The notes under the pieces were generated by a model, which was given only the letters and a program-made list of their open reading frames with translations, made no database searches and was not told where the DNA came from. DNA of 64,000 nt from CAYMKL01 sp964390805 (GTDB taxonomy: Bacteria > Chloroflexota > Anaerolineae > VGOG01): positions 1-64,000 of the forward strand of contig CAYMKL010000003.1 of the NCBI GenBank assembly GCA_964390805.1. The letters run 5' to 3'. Positions within the stretch are counted from its first letter, which is position 1. Each line of letters opens with the position of its first letter. The translations under genes and the position numbers were made by a program. Below, one piece after another: positions 11,001 to 18,915 of the stretch.

Positions 11001-11177
11001 GAGTTTTGACCCGTCATCCGTCAACAACATGACGCTGGCGGTGTAATGCTTCGACTTCGCAAACTCCTCCATCACAGTCCTGTAGATCTCGGCCTCGTCC
11101 AACATGCCATGTATCTTCGCCGACACGTTCTCAGTGAAATGGATGATCCCGATCAGGTCACTCAGTTGTTTGTCCAC
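5061..11177 (-). CDS. giant multi-GAF/PAS HD-GYP protein, probable c-di-GMP phosphodiesterase
   Basis: A 2038-residue soluble protein. Rough order: GAF (1-190), coiled coil, PAS (250-365), GAF (380-535), GAF (545-700), GAF (710-870), PAS (890-1010), PAS (1035-1155), GAF (1165-1325), GAF (1330-1490), GAF (1495-1660), GAF (1665-1835), HD-GYP (1840-2030). GAF ends are marked by the recurring AIAIENARLYE signature. The HD-GYP has GLLHDVGKIG and HHERYDGQGYP, the metal and substrate residues of c-di-GMP phosphodiesterases. The start is GTG at 11177 with GAAGGAGGGG 7 nt upstream, inside the 16-bp gap after the GGDEF gene, so the two are cotranscribed. No membrane segment is seen, so sensing is cytoplasmic. 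Activity is inferred; the domain calls are firm but boundaries are approximate. Confidence 0.9.
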   Translation of the reverse strand: MDKQLSDLIGIIHFTENVSAKIHGMLDEAEIYRTVMEEFAKSKHYTASVMLLTDDGSKLRIAETSIAPKKLEAGEKAAGVRLKGYKIDLQKSSIYSQVVREREIVQATVSDIIGELFPRPLAYLISKAMGYEKSPSILTTLKRRGKIVGVLAMTSANQAEYFIPSVRNLAQHISAALELADEQAERKRAEEELREYRDQLEELVEERTTELTKANQQLQREVTERTRAEEGQRKALAKALRATHALRESEGKYRTLVESADQSIFTMDQDGVFLFMNTVSAQLLGGQPEDFVGKTMWDVFPQEVADRQFATVRGVIQSGQGCIAEKVTILQGELRCYRTSIQPIRDRSGKVHVALVIATDVTDRKRAEEEIRQRTAQLEALRQVGLEITAELDLDCLLHSIVSQAVELVGGTAGGLYLYRPDLDVLMWVMAVGPHLLPMGALLHRGEGLSGKIWETGKPLIVDDSPQWQGRASVYDGYPSTAVVGVPVHWGEKFLGVLNVLADHPHTFSLADAELLSLFATQSAIAIRNSSLFEGEQEQRELAEALEEAAAVVSSTLDPDQVLNRILEQVSRVVPNDATNIMLIEEDQARVVRWRGYERFGAEEFVRAVVFHIPEVPGLQKMVESGEPMVIPDTATYPGWVRLPVTDWLHSYAAAPIVVRGEVIGFLNVDSATPGFFSQADAVTLRAFAGHAAAAIENARLHEAEQERRHIAETLCQASAVLSSTLELDEVLGLILEQLRQVIPYDSASVQRLQDQRLEIVACQGFEEMDKVVGLVFPLDPKFPNHRVVTTKSPLAIEDVVQDYVHFKDEADTYKSGRIRSWLGVPLMVKGEIIGMIAIDRAEVRPYTTEEVELATTFANQAAITIENARLYEAAQQEITERRRAEEELRKSEQKYRTLIEQSLQGIVIGQCLGAPRLVFANRAMADILGYTVDELTSLSPKETAGLVHPEDRGLFFKRFVDRLQGKAAPPRYEVRGIRKDGALRWLEVSSSRIEYQGQPAVQAAFVDITERKQAEEGQRKALAAKEKALARALRATHALRESEERYKMLVRTSPDAVTATDLEGHTTYVSQRTLELHGFESAEELLGRSAFELIAPEDCEKAATNLQRTLEEGVTRNAEYTLLRKDGTRFIGELSAALIKDAHGKPTAFVAITRDITERKMAERAFERRATQLATVGEIGQQIASILELDELLRQIVDLIEEAFECRYVYVLLLDEDSNELVARAGAGPGRILEGTRIPLEARSINAHVARTGEPLLVHDVAAESLYLLLEEIADTRSELTVPIKVKGQVIGTLDVQSTELYAFDESDLSTLQTLAHQAAIAIENARLYEEAQRRIDELTGLHELSQAFSAMTDVRETYGELTRRMAKLIGCQACTIATYDHRNREMRAQPPGYGAPDELIRSFRYKVNGPIRDAWNFRLQGALLANDVAQIPDFFSRWIQGFDLFNLLIIPMTIERRITGLVYAANKPGGFGGDDSKLLTIFANQAAIIIENARLYEETKRWAEEIGSVYSIGVATTSTLSLDEVLDSVCQQVSRLMKVSSFYIALYDAEKDELHFELTLDEEVTLAKFARKLADGAGLSGWIVQSKQPLLIRDAEKEEFPVGAIVVGMPARSWLGVPLLYMDQVVGVMGVQSYQPNAFDEDDRQLLSTIAAQVAIAIENARLFAETNGRAKDLALLLGTSIAISSSLDLDQILKTVAQQIIASLVATFCRISLLDETGKNLVIRAVYPIREQEAKEDFSRQCPLAMAPWHKRVIETGEPVVLRQDVPELALSDEECKLVLTEGVKSAALIPLIVGGRMLGVISLGEKRSWERSPFTPGKVKLCQSIAAQAAVAIENARLYEELRQSFLQTIAALAAAVDAKDAYTGGHSQRTTELGAAIAQELGLSDQEIELIRYAGLLHDVGKIGISEQILGKPGPLDAEEWEAVRRHPALGADIVERAAALQQLVPVIMHHHERYDGQGYPSRLRGEDIPLKARILAVADAYEAMTSDRAYRPAMSVQQALDTLRQGADKQWDGRVVEVLCEIIQERGDEAQR

Positions 11178-11193
11178 CTATACCCCTCCTTCA

Positions 11194-13245
11194 CTAGGCC
11201 TTCTGGTTGTTCCGTTTCTGCTCATACATAGCTCTATCCGCCTGGGTCAGCAGCTCATCAATGGAACAGGGGTGTTCAGGATCATAGCGCGCTATGCCCA
11301 TACTCAACGATAACTTATAGCAGTGGCCTCCCCTTGCGTTGCGAGCCTCCAGGTTCTTCCACAAACGAGTGACAAGAATCTCAGTACCGACCCCATCGGT
11401 TTCTATCGCCAGAACCACAAACTCATCCCCGCCAATGCGAGCAACGATGTCCGACTCACGAAAGGTCTCTTTGAGGTCATCAGCGACCTCGATCAAGGCC
11501 CGGTCTCCTTCGGGGTGGCCAAAGGCATCGTTAATCCGCTTCAGGCCATCAAAGTCGGCAAAAAGCAGCATCATTCGCCTCTTCGTCCGATCAGAGACCT
11601 TCAACTGCTGTTCGGCCAGGTTAAAGAATCCCCGCCGGTTGTACAGGCCTGTGAGTTCGTCAACCAGTGACATGGTGCGCAGCGCATCTTCCATCCGCTT
11701 GCGCTCGGTGATGTCGGTGTAGACGACAACTGTCCCGATCACTTCATCCCCCACCAGGATCGGGGACGCGGCCAAGATGACATCCACAGAAGAACCGTCC
11801 CTACGATAACGGGCGGTCTCCACGGGAGGCACTTCCCCCCCACCCATTGCGATCTGCGAAAAACCAACCGACTCCTCGAACACATCAGGTTTGATGATCA
11901 GATCGTTAATACTTCGACCGATCACCTCCCCCTGTGAGTATCCGAACAGCTTCTCTGCTCCCGAGTTCCATTCCACAACCCGATGATGGGCATTCAGAGC
12001 AACAATGGCGTCGGGGGCGGCTGCCAGCACCCCTTCCAGATACAGCCGGCGCTTTTCGATCTCCTCGAAGAGTCGAGCGTTCTCAATGGCGATAGATGCC
12101 TGATCAGCCAGCGCCTGACACAGACGGATTTCCGCGGCTGTGAATTTCCGCTCGCTCGCGGTCTCATCCAGTTCCACCAGGCCGATGACCCGCTCACCGA
12201 CGACCAATGGCAACATGAGCAAGCTTGTGACTCCCACTTGTCGCATAAGGGCTACCTCAGCCAGATCAGCATCAGGATCGGAGGCCAGAACCGTCATAGG
12301 CTGGCGATTCTCCAGCACGGCGCGAGTGGCTGGGAAATCGTCCAAAGCATAGCCGGTACCTGGCTCATCAGTCCTTCCTGTCCTCCACTGACGCCACTCG
12401 GCCAAGGTCACGACAGCATCGGCTTCTCGATCCCAGCGGGAGAGGATGCAGCCAGTCACCCCGATAGCCTTCGCCATCTGCTCAGCAATGAGAATCAGCA
12501 CTTCTTCGAGATCAAGAGTGGACGAGACAGCCCTGGCCGCTTCCAGCATAGTGGAGAGCTCTGCGGCTCGCTGTTTGACCTCGGCGAAGAGCCTGGCGTT
12601 CTCAATGGCGATGGCTGCCTGTTGTGCTATACCCTGACACAAGGCTATCTCCTCCGATGTGAACTCCCGTCGCCGCCGACTCTCCCACAGCTCAGCGTAG
12701 CCAACAAGCCGACCTCCGATTCGCAGCGGGATGTACAGTATCGTTTTGGCCCCGTACTCTTCCATGTGGGCCCGGTCGGATTCAGGCAGGTCTGGGTCAT
12801 CTAGCTGAGAGATGTCGTACCGACCAGCCTCCATGGCCCTCAGGAACTCGATATCGTCCTCTTCATAAGGATACGTGACGCCCAAATCGGGCACCAGCTC
12901 CCGGGCACAAGCCTGAGGGCCGATATACTCTGCCATTACGGTACTCGTCATTGTCTCTGACTCGTGCTGGGAGATGAAGGCGCTGGTGGCATCTATGGCC
13001 TGGCCCATCTGCTCGGCGATCCGACTCAACACGGTCTCCAGGTCTAGAGCGGAAGAGATGACAGCACCTGCTTCTCGGAGAGCAGTCTGCTCTTTCAGTC
13101 GCCTCTGCGCCTCAGCCTCCGCTGTAAGCAGCGCCTCCTCCACCCGCCTGCGTTCGGTGTCCGCCGCTTCCAGTTCGGCAACCCGTCGGCGCATCTCCAC
13201 CAATTCAGTTATCAGTTGTCCTTTCATCTTGTCTTCGTCTTGCAT
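11194..13245 (-). CDS. GAF-GAF-PAS-GGDEF diguanylate cyclase
   Basis: 683 residues: N-terminal coiled coil (1-55), GAF (60-220), GAF (230-395), PAS (400-520, ending VVVYTDITERKR), GGDEF (525-683). The active loop RIGGDEF is intact and RESD lies five residues before it, matching the RxxD inhibitory site that binds c-di-GMP, so an active, product-inhibited cyclase is expected. Its PAS is nearly the same sequence as the first PAS of the histidine kinase at 18916. It stands directly upstream of the giant HD-GYP gene, pairing synthesis with breakdown of c-di-GMP. An internal ATG (MKGQLITELVEMRRR) is a possible alternative start; the neighbouring HD-GYP gene at 15781 begins with a similar sequence. 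Confidence 0.9.
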   Translation of the reverse strand: MQDEDKMKGQLITELVEMRRRVAELEAADTERRRVEEALLTAEAEAQRRLKEQTALREAGAVISSALDLETVLSRIAEQMGQAIDATSAFISQHESETMTSTVMAEYIGPQACARELVPDLGVTYPYEEDDIEFLRAMEAGRYDISQLDDPDLPESDRAHMEEYGAKTILYIPLRIGGRLVGYAELWESRRRREFTSEEIALCQGIAQQAAIAIENARLFAEVKQRAAELSTMLEAARAVSSTLDLEEVLILIAEQMAKAIGVTGCILSRWDREADAVVTLAEWRQWRTGRTDEPGTGYALDDFPATRAVLENRQPMTVLASDPDADLAEVALMRQVGVTSLLMLPLVVGERVIGLVELDETASERKFTAAEIRLCQALADQASIAIENARLFEEIEKRRLYLEGVLAAAPDAIVALNAHHRVVEWNSGAEKLFGYSQGEVIGRSINDLIIKPDVFEESVGFSQIAMGGGEVPPVETARYRRDGSSVDVILAASPILVGDEVIGTVVVYTDITERKRMEDALRTMSLVDELTGLYNRRGFFNLAEQQLKVSDRTKRRMMLLFADFDGLKRINDAFGHPEGDRALIEVADDLKETFRESDIVARIGGDEFVVLAIETDGVGTEILVTRLWKNLEARNARGGHCYKLSLSMGIARYDPEHPCSIDELLTQADRAMYEQKRNNQKA

Positions 13246-13352
13246 CTTGTGAATCTTAAACAGGCAGCAATTGTGCCTGTCCGTTAAATCCCCAAGTCCG
13301 TTGTACCTCTGCCTTGCATCTTGTGCACCTTAAACAGGCAGCAATTGCGCCT
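13241..13352 (-). repeat. direct repeat of a gene leader (2 copies, third relative at 16903)
   Basis: TTAAACAGGCAGCAATTG is shared by 13241-13278 and 13315-13352, each followed (minus strand) by an ATG within CACAAGATGCAAG. A shorter relative, AAACAGGCAGTAAT, precedes the ATG of the PAS-HD-GYP gene at 16905. The pattern suggests that sensory genes here were copied together with their 5' leaders. Confidence 0.6.
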
Positions 13353-13544
13353 AACGCCAGCGAAAAGACGGTTGATAGTTCCCCGCGGGCTACCAACCGC
13401 CTCGCTCGTGGCTCTCTGGACCCCCTCAACCCTGCAATGCGCATACTTGTGCCCGTTACCAGTGCTGGGCAGCACGACCATCTCGTCGTCTATGCTTTCC
13501 CCACCGCTACCCATCCTCCCCTCTCGCAAGCAACCTGGGGGAGA
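13246..13544. other. intergenic region with duplicated leader
   Basis: No gene is supported. It contains two copies (13241-13278, which begins in the first codons of the cyclase gene, and 13315-13352) of a 38-bp sequence differing at three positions. The copy next to the gene spans the cyclase start codon and leader; the other looks like a stray duplicate of the same leader. No clear promoter was recognised. Confidence 0.6.
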
Positions 13545-14597
13545 TTAGGGGCCAAAGACTGAGAAGGCCGGTCGATGGTCGCTGGGAAACTTCTGCCGCT
13601 CGGAGGCAGCATCCTCGTCAATTGCTCGCTCGAACTCCTGATGCGCGATACCACCGTTCAGGAGACCAATGGTGCAACCACCACCCGACTTGAGAACCGG
13701 AGAGACAAGGATGTGGTCCAGCACCAGCAGCTTGTCACGTTCGCCGGTCACGAAATCGTCGAACATGGCCGTGTAGCGCTGTGTCCGGGAGAGACGGTGC
13801 ATGAAAGCGTGCTCGAACTGGAAGGCAGGGTAGTAGCTGCTGCCGAGCAAGATGTCTGTCACGTTGTGGGTGAGATACCGCTTCTCAAAGTAATCGGCTC
13901 CTGGACCATCGTTGCAATCGCCCGTGACGATAATGGGAAAATGCGGCTGGGCATCCAGTAGATCGTTCAGGTACTGGCGAACCCTCATGGACTCAGCGGA
14001 GATACGGCGTCTGTGCTTGAGGGCTTCCTTGATGAACTCGGGCCGTCTGGCGGGGTTGTTCCACAAATCAGCGCCACGGTGAACGTACTTGGACTTCAGG
14101 TGGAGCGCGAGCACGCGCACTGTCTCACCTTCGTAGTCGCAATCAACGACGACTGGACGGCGGGTGAAGCGATACGGTTGGAGGGTGGCATCTCCGTCTA
14201 CATCACTCTCCCATTCCTCGGTCAGGGAGCGGGTAGGCCCATCGTCGGGCTCTCTGGGATTGGCGACGGAGCCGTCGCGCCTGACCAGGATGTATGCCTT
14301 CTGAGAGCGACCATCATGTCCCCCGAAAACATGGTAACAGCTCCCCCCAGCCTGATCCCTGAGATAGGTGGACACGAAAAGTTCCATTTCACGCATATCA
14401 CTGGGGCCTTCCTGTACACACAAGATGTCAGGAGCCAGGTCCTCAATGACTTGAGCCACGCGCCTGCAGAGAGCGTCCACATCGGCTATGGCATCCTGTG
14501 GATTGCCTCGCGGCTCATACCGCTCTTTGAAAGCAACGCCGCCATGGCCGACGAACCAATTGTTCATCCACTCAATGTTCCAACTTACGATTTTCAT
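13545..14597 (-). CDS. endonuclease/exonuclease/phosphatase (EEP) family hydrolase
   Basis: 350 residues with the EEP fold motifs: KIVSWNIEWM at the N-terminus, ILCVQEG (metal-binding Glu), LALHLKSK, VTGDCNDGPG, LDHILVS and the C-terminal SDHRPAFSV (catalytic Asp-His). The family includes DNases, phosphodiesterases and sphingomyelinase-like enzymes and needs Mg. There is no signal peptide, so it is cytoplasmic. The ATG at 14597 has a GAGGAGGTG site; the gene follows the MFS gene by 15 bp in the same operon. Substrate cannot be told: nucleic acid, inositol phosphate or another phosphodiester are all possible. Confidence 0.82.
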   Translation of the reverse strand: MKIVSWNIEWMNNWFVGHGGVAFKERYEPRGNPQDAIADVDALCRRVAQVIEDLAPDILCVQEGPSDMREMELFVSTYLRDQAGGSCYHVFGGHDGRSQKAYILVRRDGSVANPREPDDGPTRSLTEEWESDVDGDATLQPYRFTRRPVVVDCDYEGETVRVLALHLKSKYVHRGADLWNNPARRPEFIKEALKHRRRISAESMRVRQYLNDLLDAQPHFPIIVTGDCNDGPGADYFEKRYLTHNVTDILLGSSYYPAFQFEHAFMHRLSRTQRYTAMFDDFVTGERDKLLVLDHILVSPVLKSGGGCTIGLLNGGIAHQEFERAIDEDAASERQKFPSDHRPAFSVFGP

Positions 14598-14612
14598 TGA
14601 AGCACCTCCTCT

Positions 14613-15788
14613 TCACTCCCCCACCATGGCGATCTCGGCAACCGGCTCCGGCGGTGTGCGCATGAACTGGGTCAGCAGCAGCGAGACCAGCACGATGCCG
14701 ACTCCTGTCAGAAACGGGGCCTGCGAGCCGAAAAGTTGCCACACCGCGCCGCCAATCACCGGCACCACCATGGATGAGATGTGGTTGATGGTCTGCTCCA
14801 CCGATAGGTTGCTGGTGATCTCTTCGGGCGTGACAGCGATCTTTTGAAAATAGGTTACCAGCGCCAGGTTGAAGCCGAACATGACGTTGTCAATCACGTA
14901 CAAGACGAACAGTAATGGCAGGTACGTCACGTAGGCATAGCCCAGGAAGACGAAGGCCAATGTGCCGAAGGCGACGCTCAGCATCAGCCGCTCGCCCAGC
15001 CTGCTCACCAATTTGCCCACCAATTGCAGAACGTAGGTGTTGACCAGGCTGTTGACGAGGAACAGTGTCGCCGTCGTCTGGACGCTGATGCCGTATTCGC
15101 GCACCAGCAGGAAAATGGCGAAGGTGGTAAAGATATGGCGGCGGCTGCCCATCAAGAACGAAAGCAAGTAATAGAGCCAATATCGCCGCCGCAAGACGAC
15201 ACGGCGACGCGGTGGCAGGCCCTCTTTGGCGCCGCCCAGCGGCAACAGCAACAGCCCCCCCACAGCGGTCAGCACCCCCACGACCATAAACAATCGCCGA
15301 TAGCCCCAGGACTCTGCCAGCAGGAAGACCGCACCGGTGGCGGCCAGCGCGGCTATCGCTGCCAGGCTTCTCAGTTGACCCAGTGCCTTGGGCGTGTGCT
15401 GCTTCTCCACGGCCATTAGCACCACGGCGTTGTTGGTGGGATAGAAGAAGTGGAAGCCGAAGCTCATCACCACCGTGCTGAACAGCAGGAAAGGAACGTT
15501 GGTCGCCTGTCCGGTCAGAAACGTGCCAATGCCCAGCAAGATGATGCTCAGGGCCATGATGCGGACTTCGGACAAAAAGAGGGCCAGGAAGCCGACCAAA
15601 AAGCCCATCAACCCAGGCAGCTCGCGCACCGCCTGTATCCAGCCGATGCTCCCTGGCCCAACACCCATCTCTTCCACGGCAAAGTTGTTGAACATCGCCT
15701 GCCATACGCGGAAGCCAAAGTAAAGCATGAAGTTGGAGACGACGAGGTAGACCAACATTCGCCGGTTTTCTTTCAGCATTTCACTCAT
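14613..15788 (-). CDS. MFS transporter
   Basis: 391 residues with about twelve hydrophobic segments, a charged central loop (GGAKEGLPPRRRVVLRRRYW) and an overall layout typical of the major facilitator superfamily. The substrate is not evident. Its start overlaps the stop of the PAS-HD-GYP gene in an ATGAGTGA junction, which implies translational coupling. The downstream EEP hydrolase starts 15 bp after it, so transporter and hydrolase may act on related compounds, though this is only positional. Confidence 0.85.
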   Translation of the reverse strand: MSEMLKENRRMLVYLVVSNFMLYFGFRVWQAMFNNFAVEEMGVGPGSIGWIQAVRELPGLMGFLVGFLALFLSEVRIMALSIILLGIGTFLTGQATNVPFLLFSTVVMSFGFHFFYPTNNAVVLMAVEKQHTPKALGQLRSLAAIAALAATGAVFLLAESWGYRRLFMVVGVLTAVGGLLLLPLGGAKEGLPPRRRVVLRRRYWLYYLLSFLMGSRRHIFTTFAIFLLVREYGISVQTTATLFLVNSLVNTYVLQLVGKLVSRLGERLMLSVAFGTLAFVFLGYAYVTYLPLLFVLYVIDNVMFGFNLALVTYFQKIAVTPEEITSNLSVEQTINHISSMVVPVIGGAVWQLFGSQAPFLTGVGIVLVSLLLTQFMRTPPEPVAEIAMVGE

Positions 15789-16905
15789 GCGCTGTTATCA
15801 CTCCACCCCCTTCTTCGAATCCAAACCCCTTCTCGGTGAGAAGCTTCAAGCAGGCATCTACCACCTCAGGATCATAGAGGACACCCCTGTTTTCTGAGAT
15901 TTCCTCTAGTGTCTTATCGGTACCGCGAGTCGGTCGGTAGGGTCGGTGGGAGGACATGGCCTCGACCACGTCAGCCACAGCCAGGATCCTTGCTTCCAGC
16001 AGGATCTCTTCGCCCTTCAGCCCGGCAGGATAACCGGACCCATCCAGCTTTTCGTGATGTTGAAGCACGATTTGGGCCACCGGCCATGGAAATTCTACTG
16101 CCTCCAATATGTCATGCCCGACCTGGGGGTGAATCTTGATCAGACTTAATTCGATATCGGTTATCTGACCGGGCCTGCTGAGAATCTCGGCCGGCACATA
16201 CATCTTGCCGATATCGTGAAGACTCCCAGCGACACGGATTCCCTCGATCTGCTCATCGGGAAGGCCCATCTCCCTGGCAATGGCACAGGCCAGTTGGGCT
16301 ACTCGTTGCTGATGGCCTGCCGTGTATGGGTCCCTCCTCTCGGTTGTTGATGCCAGGGCATGCACCGTCCCTTCCATGGCACTTTGCAACTTCTCAATGC
16401 TTTGTCTAAGCACTTCCTCGGTCTGTTTGCGCTCGGTGACGTCTCTCATGATCCCAACAATTCCCACCACTCTCCCGCTTTGTTTCACCAGAGAGCTGTG
16501 AATTTCGCTGATCCTTTTTTCACCCGTCTTGACATACACTTCTATCTCATACGGAGGCACATCTTGGCCCTTTTCAAGCCTGGCAAAGGCGGCGAGTATC
16601 TTGGCCATGCTTTGAGGAGGGACCATTTCTAAAACATCAATGCGTTTCCCAACCAGTTCGTCTTTGGTATACTCTCCGACCTCCATTATGTATTTGTTAA
16701 CTCTCACCACATTGCCCATCTTATCAAGTACCATTATGCCGTCTCTGGCGCCGTCAAAAATCGCTCTCAGTGCTTCTTCGCTCTGGCGCAGCGCCTCCTC
16801 GGTCCGCTCACGGCGGCTTTCTGATGCTTCCAATTCAGTAATTCGTTGACGCAACTCTACCAATTCGTTCATAAGTTGCTCTTTCGACTTATCTCGATCT
16901 TTCAT
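15781..16905 (-). CDS. PAS-HD-GYP protein, probable c-di-GMP phosphodiesterase
   Basis: 374 residues from ATG 16905, which is preceded by GGGAGGG at 8 nt. The frame stays open to 17349, but that extension lies antisense-frame within the GGDEF gene upstream and has no domain character, so it is excluded. Residues ~1-50 are a coiled coil, ~55-180 a PAS domain, ~185-360 HD-GYP with SLHDIGKMYVP and HHEKLDGSGYP. The N-terminal MKDRDKSKEQLMNELVELRQ closely resembles the N-terminus of the cyclase at 11194. It starts 40 bp after the REC-GAF-GGDEF gene and is translationally coupled to the MFS gene. Confidence 0.9.
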   Translation of the reverse strand: MKDRDKSKEQLMNELVELRQRITELEASESRRERTEEALRQSEEALRAIFDGARDGIMVLDKMGNVVRVNKYIMEVGEYTKDELVGKRIDVLEMVPPQSMAKILAAFARLEKGQDVPPYEIEVYVKTGEKRISEIHSSLVKQSGRVVGIVGIMRDVTERKQTEEVLRQSIEKLQSAMEGTVHALASTTERRDPYTAGHQQRVAQLACAIAREMGLPDEQIEGIRVAGSLHDIGKMYVPAEILSRPGQITDIELSLIKIHPQVGHDILEAVEFPWPVAQIVLQHHEKLDGSGYPAGLKGEEILLEARILAVADVVEAMSSHRPYRPTRGTDKTLEEISENRGVLYDPEVVDACLKLLTEKGFGFEEGGGVITAHE

Positions 16906-16945
16906 CTTTGTACCCTCCCAAAACAGGCAGTAATACTTAGCACCC

Positions 16946-18403
16946 TCACGCCACCGCCACGCGGTTGCGACCAGCCTGTTTGGCCGCATACATGGCAGCG
17001 TCGGCGCGGTTGAGCAAGACGGCCAAATCCCCGTTGTCTTGAATGTTGCTGGCCACGCCCAAACTGATGGTGATGGTAACGTCACCCCGGTCGGTCGGGA
17101 TAGGAGTCTCGGCAACACATTGGCGTAGACGTTCAGCCGTGCTGAGTGCGCCCGACAAGTCGGTTGCTGGTAGGACAACGACAAACTCTTCTCCGCCATA
17201 GCGTCCCAGGATGTCAACGTCGCGGATGCTCTCACTGCAGCGTTCGGCTGCGGCGCGCAAGACCTGGTCGCCGGTGGCGTGGCCGTAGGTGTCGTTGACT
17301 TGCTTGAAGTGATCAATATCAAGCATGATGGCAGACACCGCGTGCCCATAGCGCCGTCCGCGTTCTATTTCGCGCTCGGCCAACTCAAAGAAATGGCGAC
17401 GGTTGTACGTGCCGGTCAATCCGTCTGTGATGGCCAGGCGTTGCACCTCCCCGAACAACCGGGCGTTCTCCAGTGCAATGGCGGCCGCATTGGCCAGGGG
17501 TTGCAACCGCTTGGCATCCTCGGCGGAGAAACCGCCGGGGGTATCACCATCCAGCCGGAGCAGCCCCAGGACGCGGTCGTGCAGGCAGATAGGTAGCGCA
17601 AGATACGACCTGATCCAGGCCGTCTCTTCGAACACCACCCAGCTTGGCTTTTGACGCGTGTCGGGGATAACCAGGGGCTGACCTGATTGTATGACCTCAA
17701 GATCCACCGTTAAGTCGTCCAATGTCTGCACTAGACTGGAAACCAGTTCCTCACCACCAAACGCCTCGTAGCCCCGCCAGCGGACGACACGCAGGGTGTC
17801 GCCTTCCCACAACGCGATATTGGCCGTGCAATAGGGGACAATGCGCTGCACCTGGCGCAGGATTTCGTCCTGTACGGCCTCGTGACTGGTCAGCGAGGTG
17901 ATGGCCAGAGTCACCTCGGCCAGGGTTTCGGCCAGGAGGCGCTGCTCGCGCTCGGCCACCAGTAGACGTTCCCGCTCTGCCTCCGCTCGCTGTTTCTCCT
18001 CAACCAGGCGCCGCCGCTGGAGCACCTGCTCGATCACGGTGGGAAGCAAGCTGAGATACCCGCCCTCCACATCCTTGACGACGTAATCGCCTGCACCCAG
18101 CTTCATGGCCTCCACCGCGATTCGCTCACTGCCCGTGCCGGTGACCATGATCATAGGCGGTAGTGGACCCTGGGCAGCCATGATGCGAATCACGTCCAGT
18201 CCGGTGTGGACGGGCATCTGTTGATCCGTGGCCACCACATCGTAAGAGCCGGCCTCGTACATGGCCAGGCCCTCTTCTCCATTGCGGGCAATATCCACAA
18301 TGTAGCCTGCCCGCTCCAGCCTTTTCTCGAAGAGACGGGCCAAACCGGGATCGTCCTCCATGTAAAGAATGCGAATAGGCCCAGACTCGGACATGACATT
18401 CAC
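16946..18403 (-). CDS. REC-GAF-GGDEF response-regulator diguanylate cyclase
   Basis: 485 residues: receiver domain (~8-125, acidic MEDDPG pocket, phospho-acceptor Asp in VVATDQQMP), a short coiled coil, GAF (~165-320), GGDEF (~325-485) with GRYGGEEF and the RxxD inhibitory site RDVD five residues before it. The start is a GTG whose last bases overlap the stop of the preceding response regulator (GTGA overlap), with a second ATG nine bases inside. It should make c-di-GMP when phosphorylated, probably by the neighbouring histidine kinase. Unlike a PleD-type regulator it carries a GAF in place of a second receiver. Confidence 0.9.
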   Translation of the reverse strand: MNVMSESGPIRILYMEDDPGLARLFEKRLERAGYIVDIARNGEEGLAMYEAGSYDVVATDQQMPVHTGLDVIRIMAAQGPLPPMIMVTGTGSERIAVEAMKLGAGDYVVKDVEGGYLSLLPTVIEQVLQRRRLVEEKQRAEAERERLLVAEREQRLLAETLAEVTLAITSLTSHEAVQDEILRQVQRIVPYCTANIALWEGDTLRVVRWRGYEAFGGEELVSSLVQTLDDLTVDLEVIQSGQPLVIPDTRQKPSWVVFEETAWIRSYLALPICLHDRVLGLLRLDGDTPGGFSAEDAKRLQPLANAAAIALENARLFGEVQRLAITDGLTGTYNRRHFFELAEREIERGRRYGHAVSAIMLDIDHFKQVNDTYGHATGDQVLRAAAERCSESIRDVDILGRYGGEEFVVVLPATDLSGALSTAERLRQCVAETPIPTDRGDVTITISLGVASNIQDNGDLAVLLNRADAAMYAAKQAGRNRVAVA

Positions 18404-18846
18404 TCCCCGTCAGGAATAGTGACCACCGACAGGAAGAACCCCAGATTGCGGATCGCATCACAGAATTGCTCATAGTCCACCGGCTTGGTGACGTAGACGT
18501 TGCAGCCTAGCTCGTAACACCGAGACACCTCGCGGGCGTCATCGGTGGTGGTCAGGATGACCACCGGGATGCGCTTGGTGCGCTCGTCCGCCTTCATACG
18601 CTGGAGCACCTGGTAGCCGTCGAGCGCGGGCAGGTTCAGGTCGAGCAGCACTAGCAACGGAGAGGGGCGTTCACTCCCTGCGTACTCACCCTCACTGAAC
18701 AGGTAGTCGAGCGCCTGCTGCCCATCGCCGATGGTGACGATCTTGTTCGCGATCTTCGAGCGACGCAGGTTCTTCTCAATCAATCGGGCATGGCCTGGAT
18801 CATCTTCCACCAACAGAATAGCTACTTCTTGCATCTTAGACATCAT
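18400..18846 (-). CDS. single-domain response regulator (Rcp1-like)
   Basis: 148 residues forming one receiver domain: acidic pair in LLVEDDPGH, phospho-acceptor in LLDLNLPALDGY, the Thr of VVILTTTDD and the Lys of YVTKPVDY. The extra loop after helix 1 (LFSEGEYAGSERPS) is typical of Rcp1-type regulators paired with phytochrome-like or hybrid kinases. It sits between the histidine kinase (70 bp upstream) and the cyclase it overlaps by 4 bp, so all three form one signalling unit. Three in-frame ATGs crowd the start; the first is used here. Confidence 0.9.
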   Translation of the reverse strand: MMSKMQEVAILLVEDDPGHARLIEKNLRRSKIANKIVTIGDGQQALDYLFSEGEYAGSERPSPLLVLLDLNLPALDGYQVLQRMKADERTKRIPVVILTTTDDAREVSRCYELGCNVYVTKPVDYEQFCDAIRNLGFFLSVVTIPDGE

Positions 18847-18915
18847 TGCCTCTCTTCGATTTCAGATTGCGGGCTGTGGATTGCAGAGTCTATCTCCACT
18901 CATCATCGTGCCTCC

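Noticed and set aside
16906..17349. N-terminal extension of the PAS-HD-GYP frame
   Set aside because: It runs in another frame through the GGDEF gene, is rich in Ser/Pro/Arg without domains, and a good ribosome site precedes the ATG at 16905.
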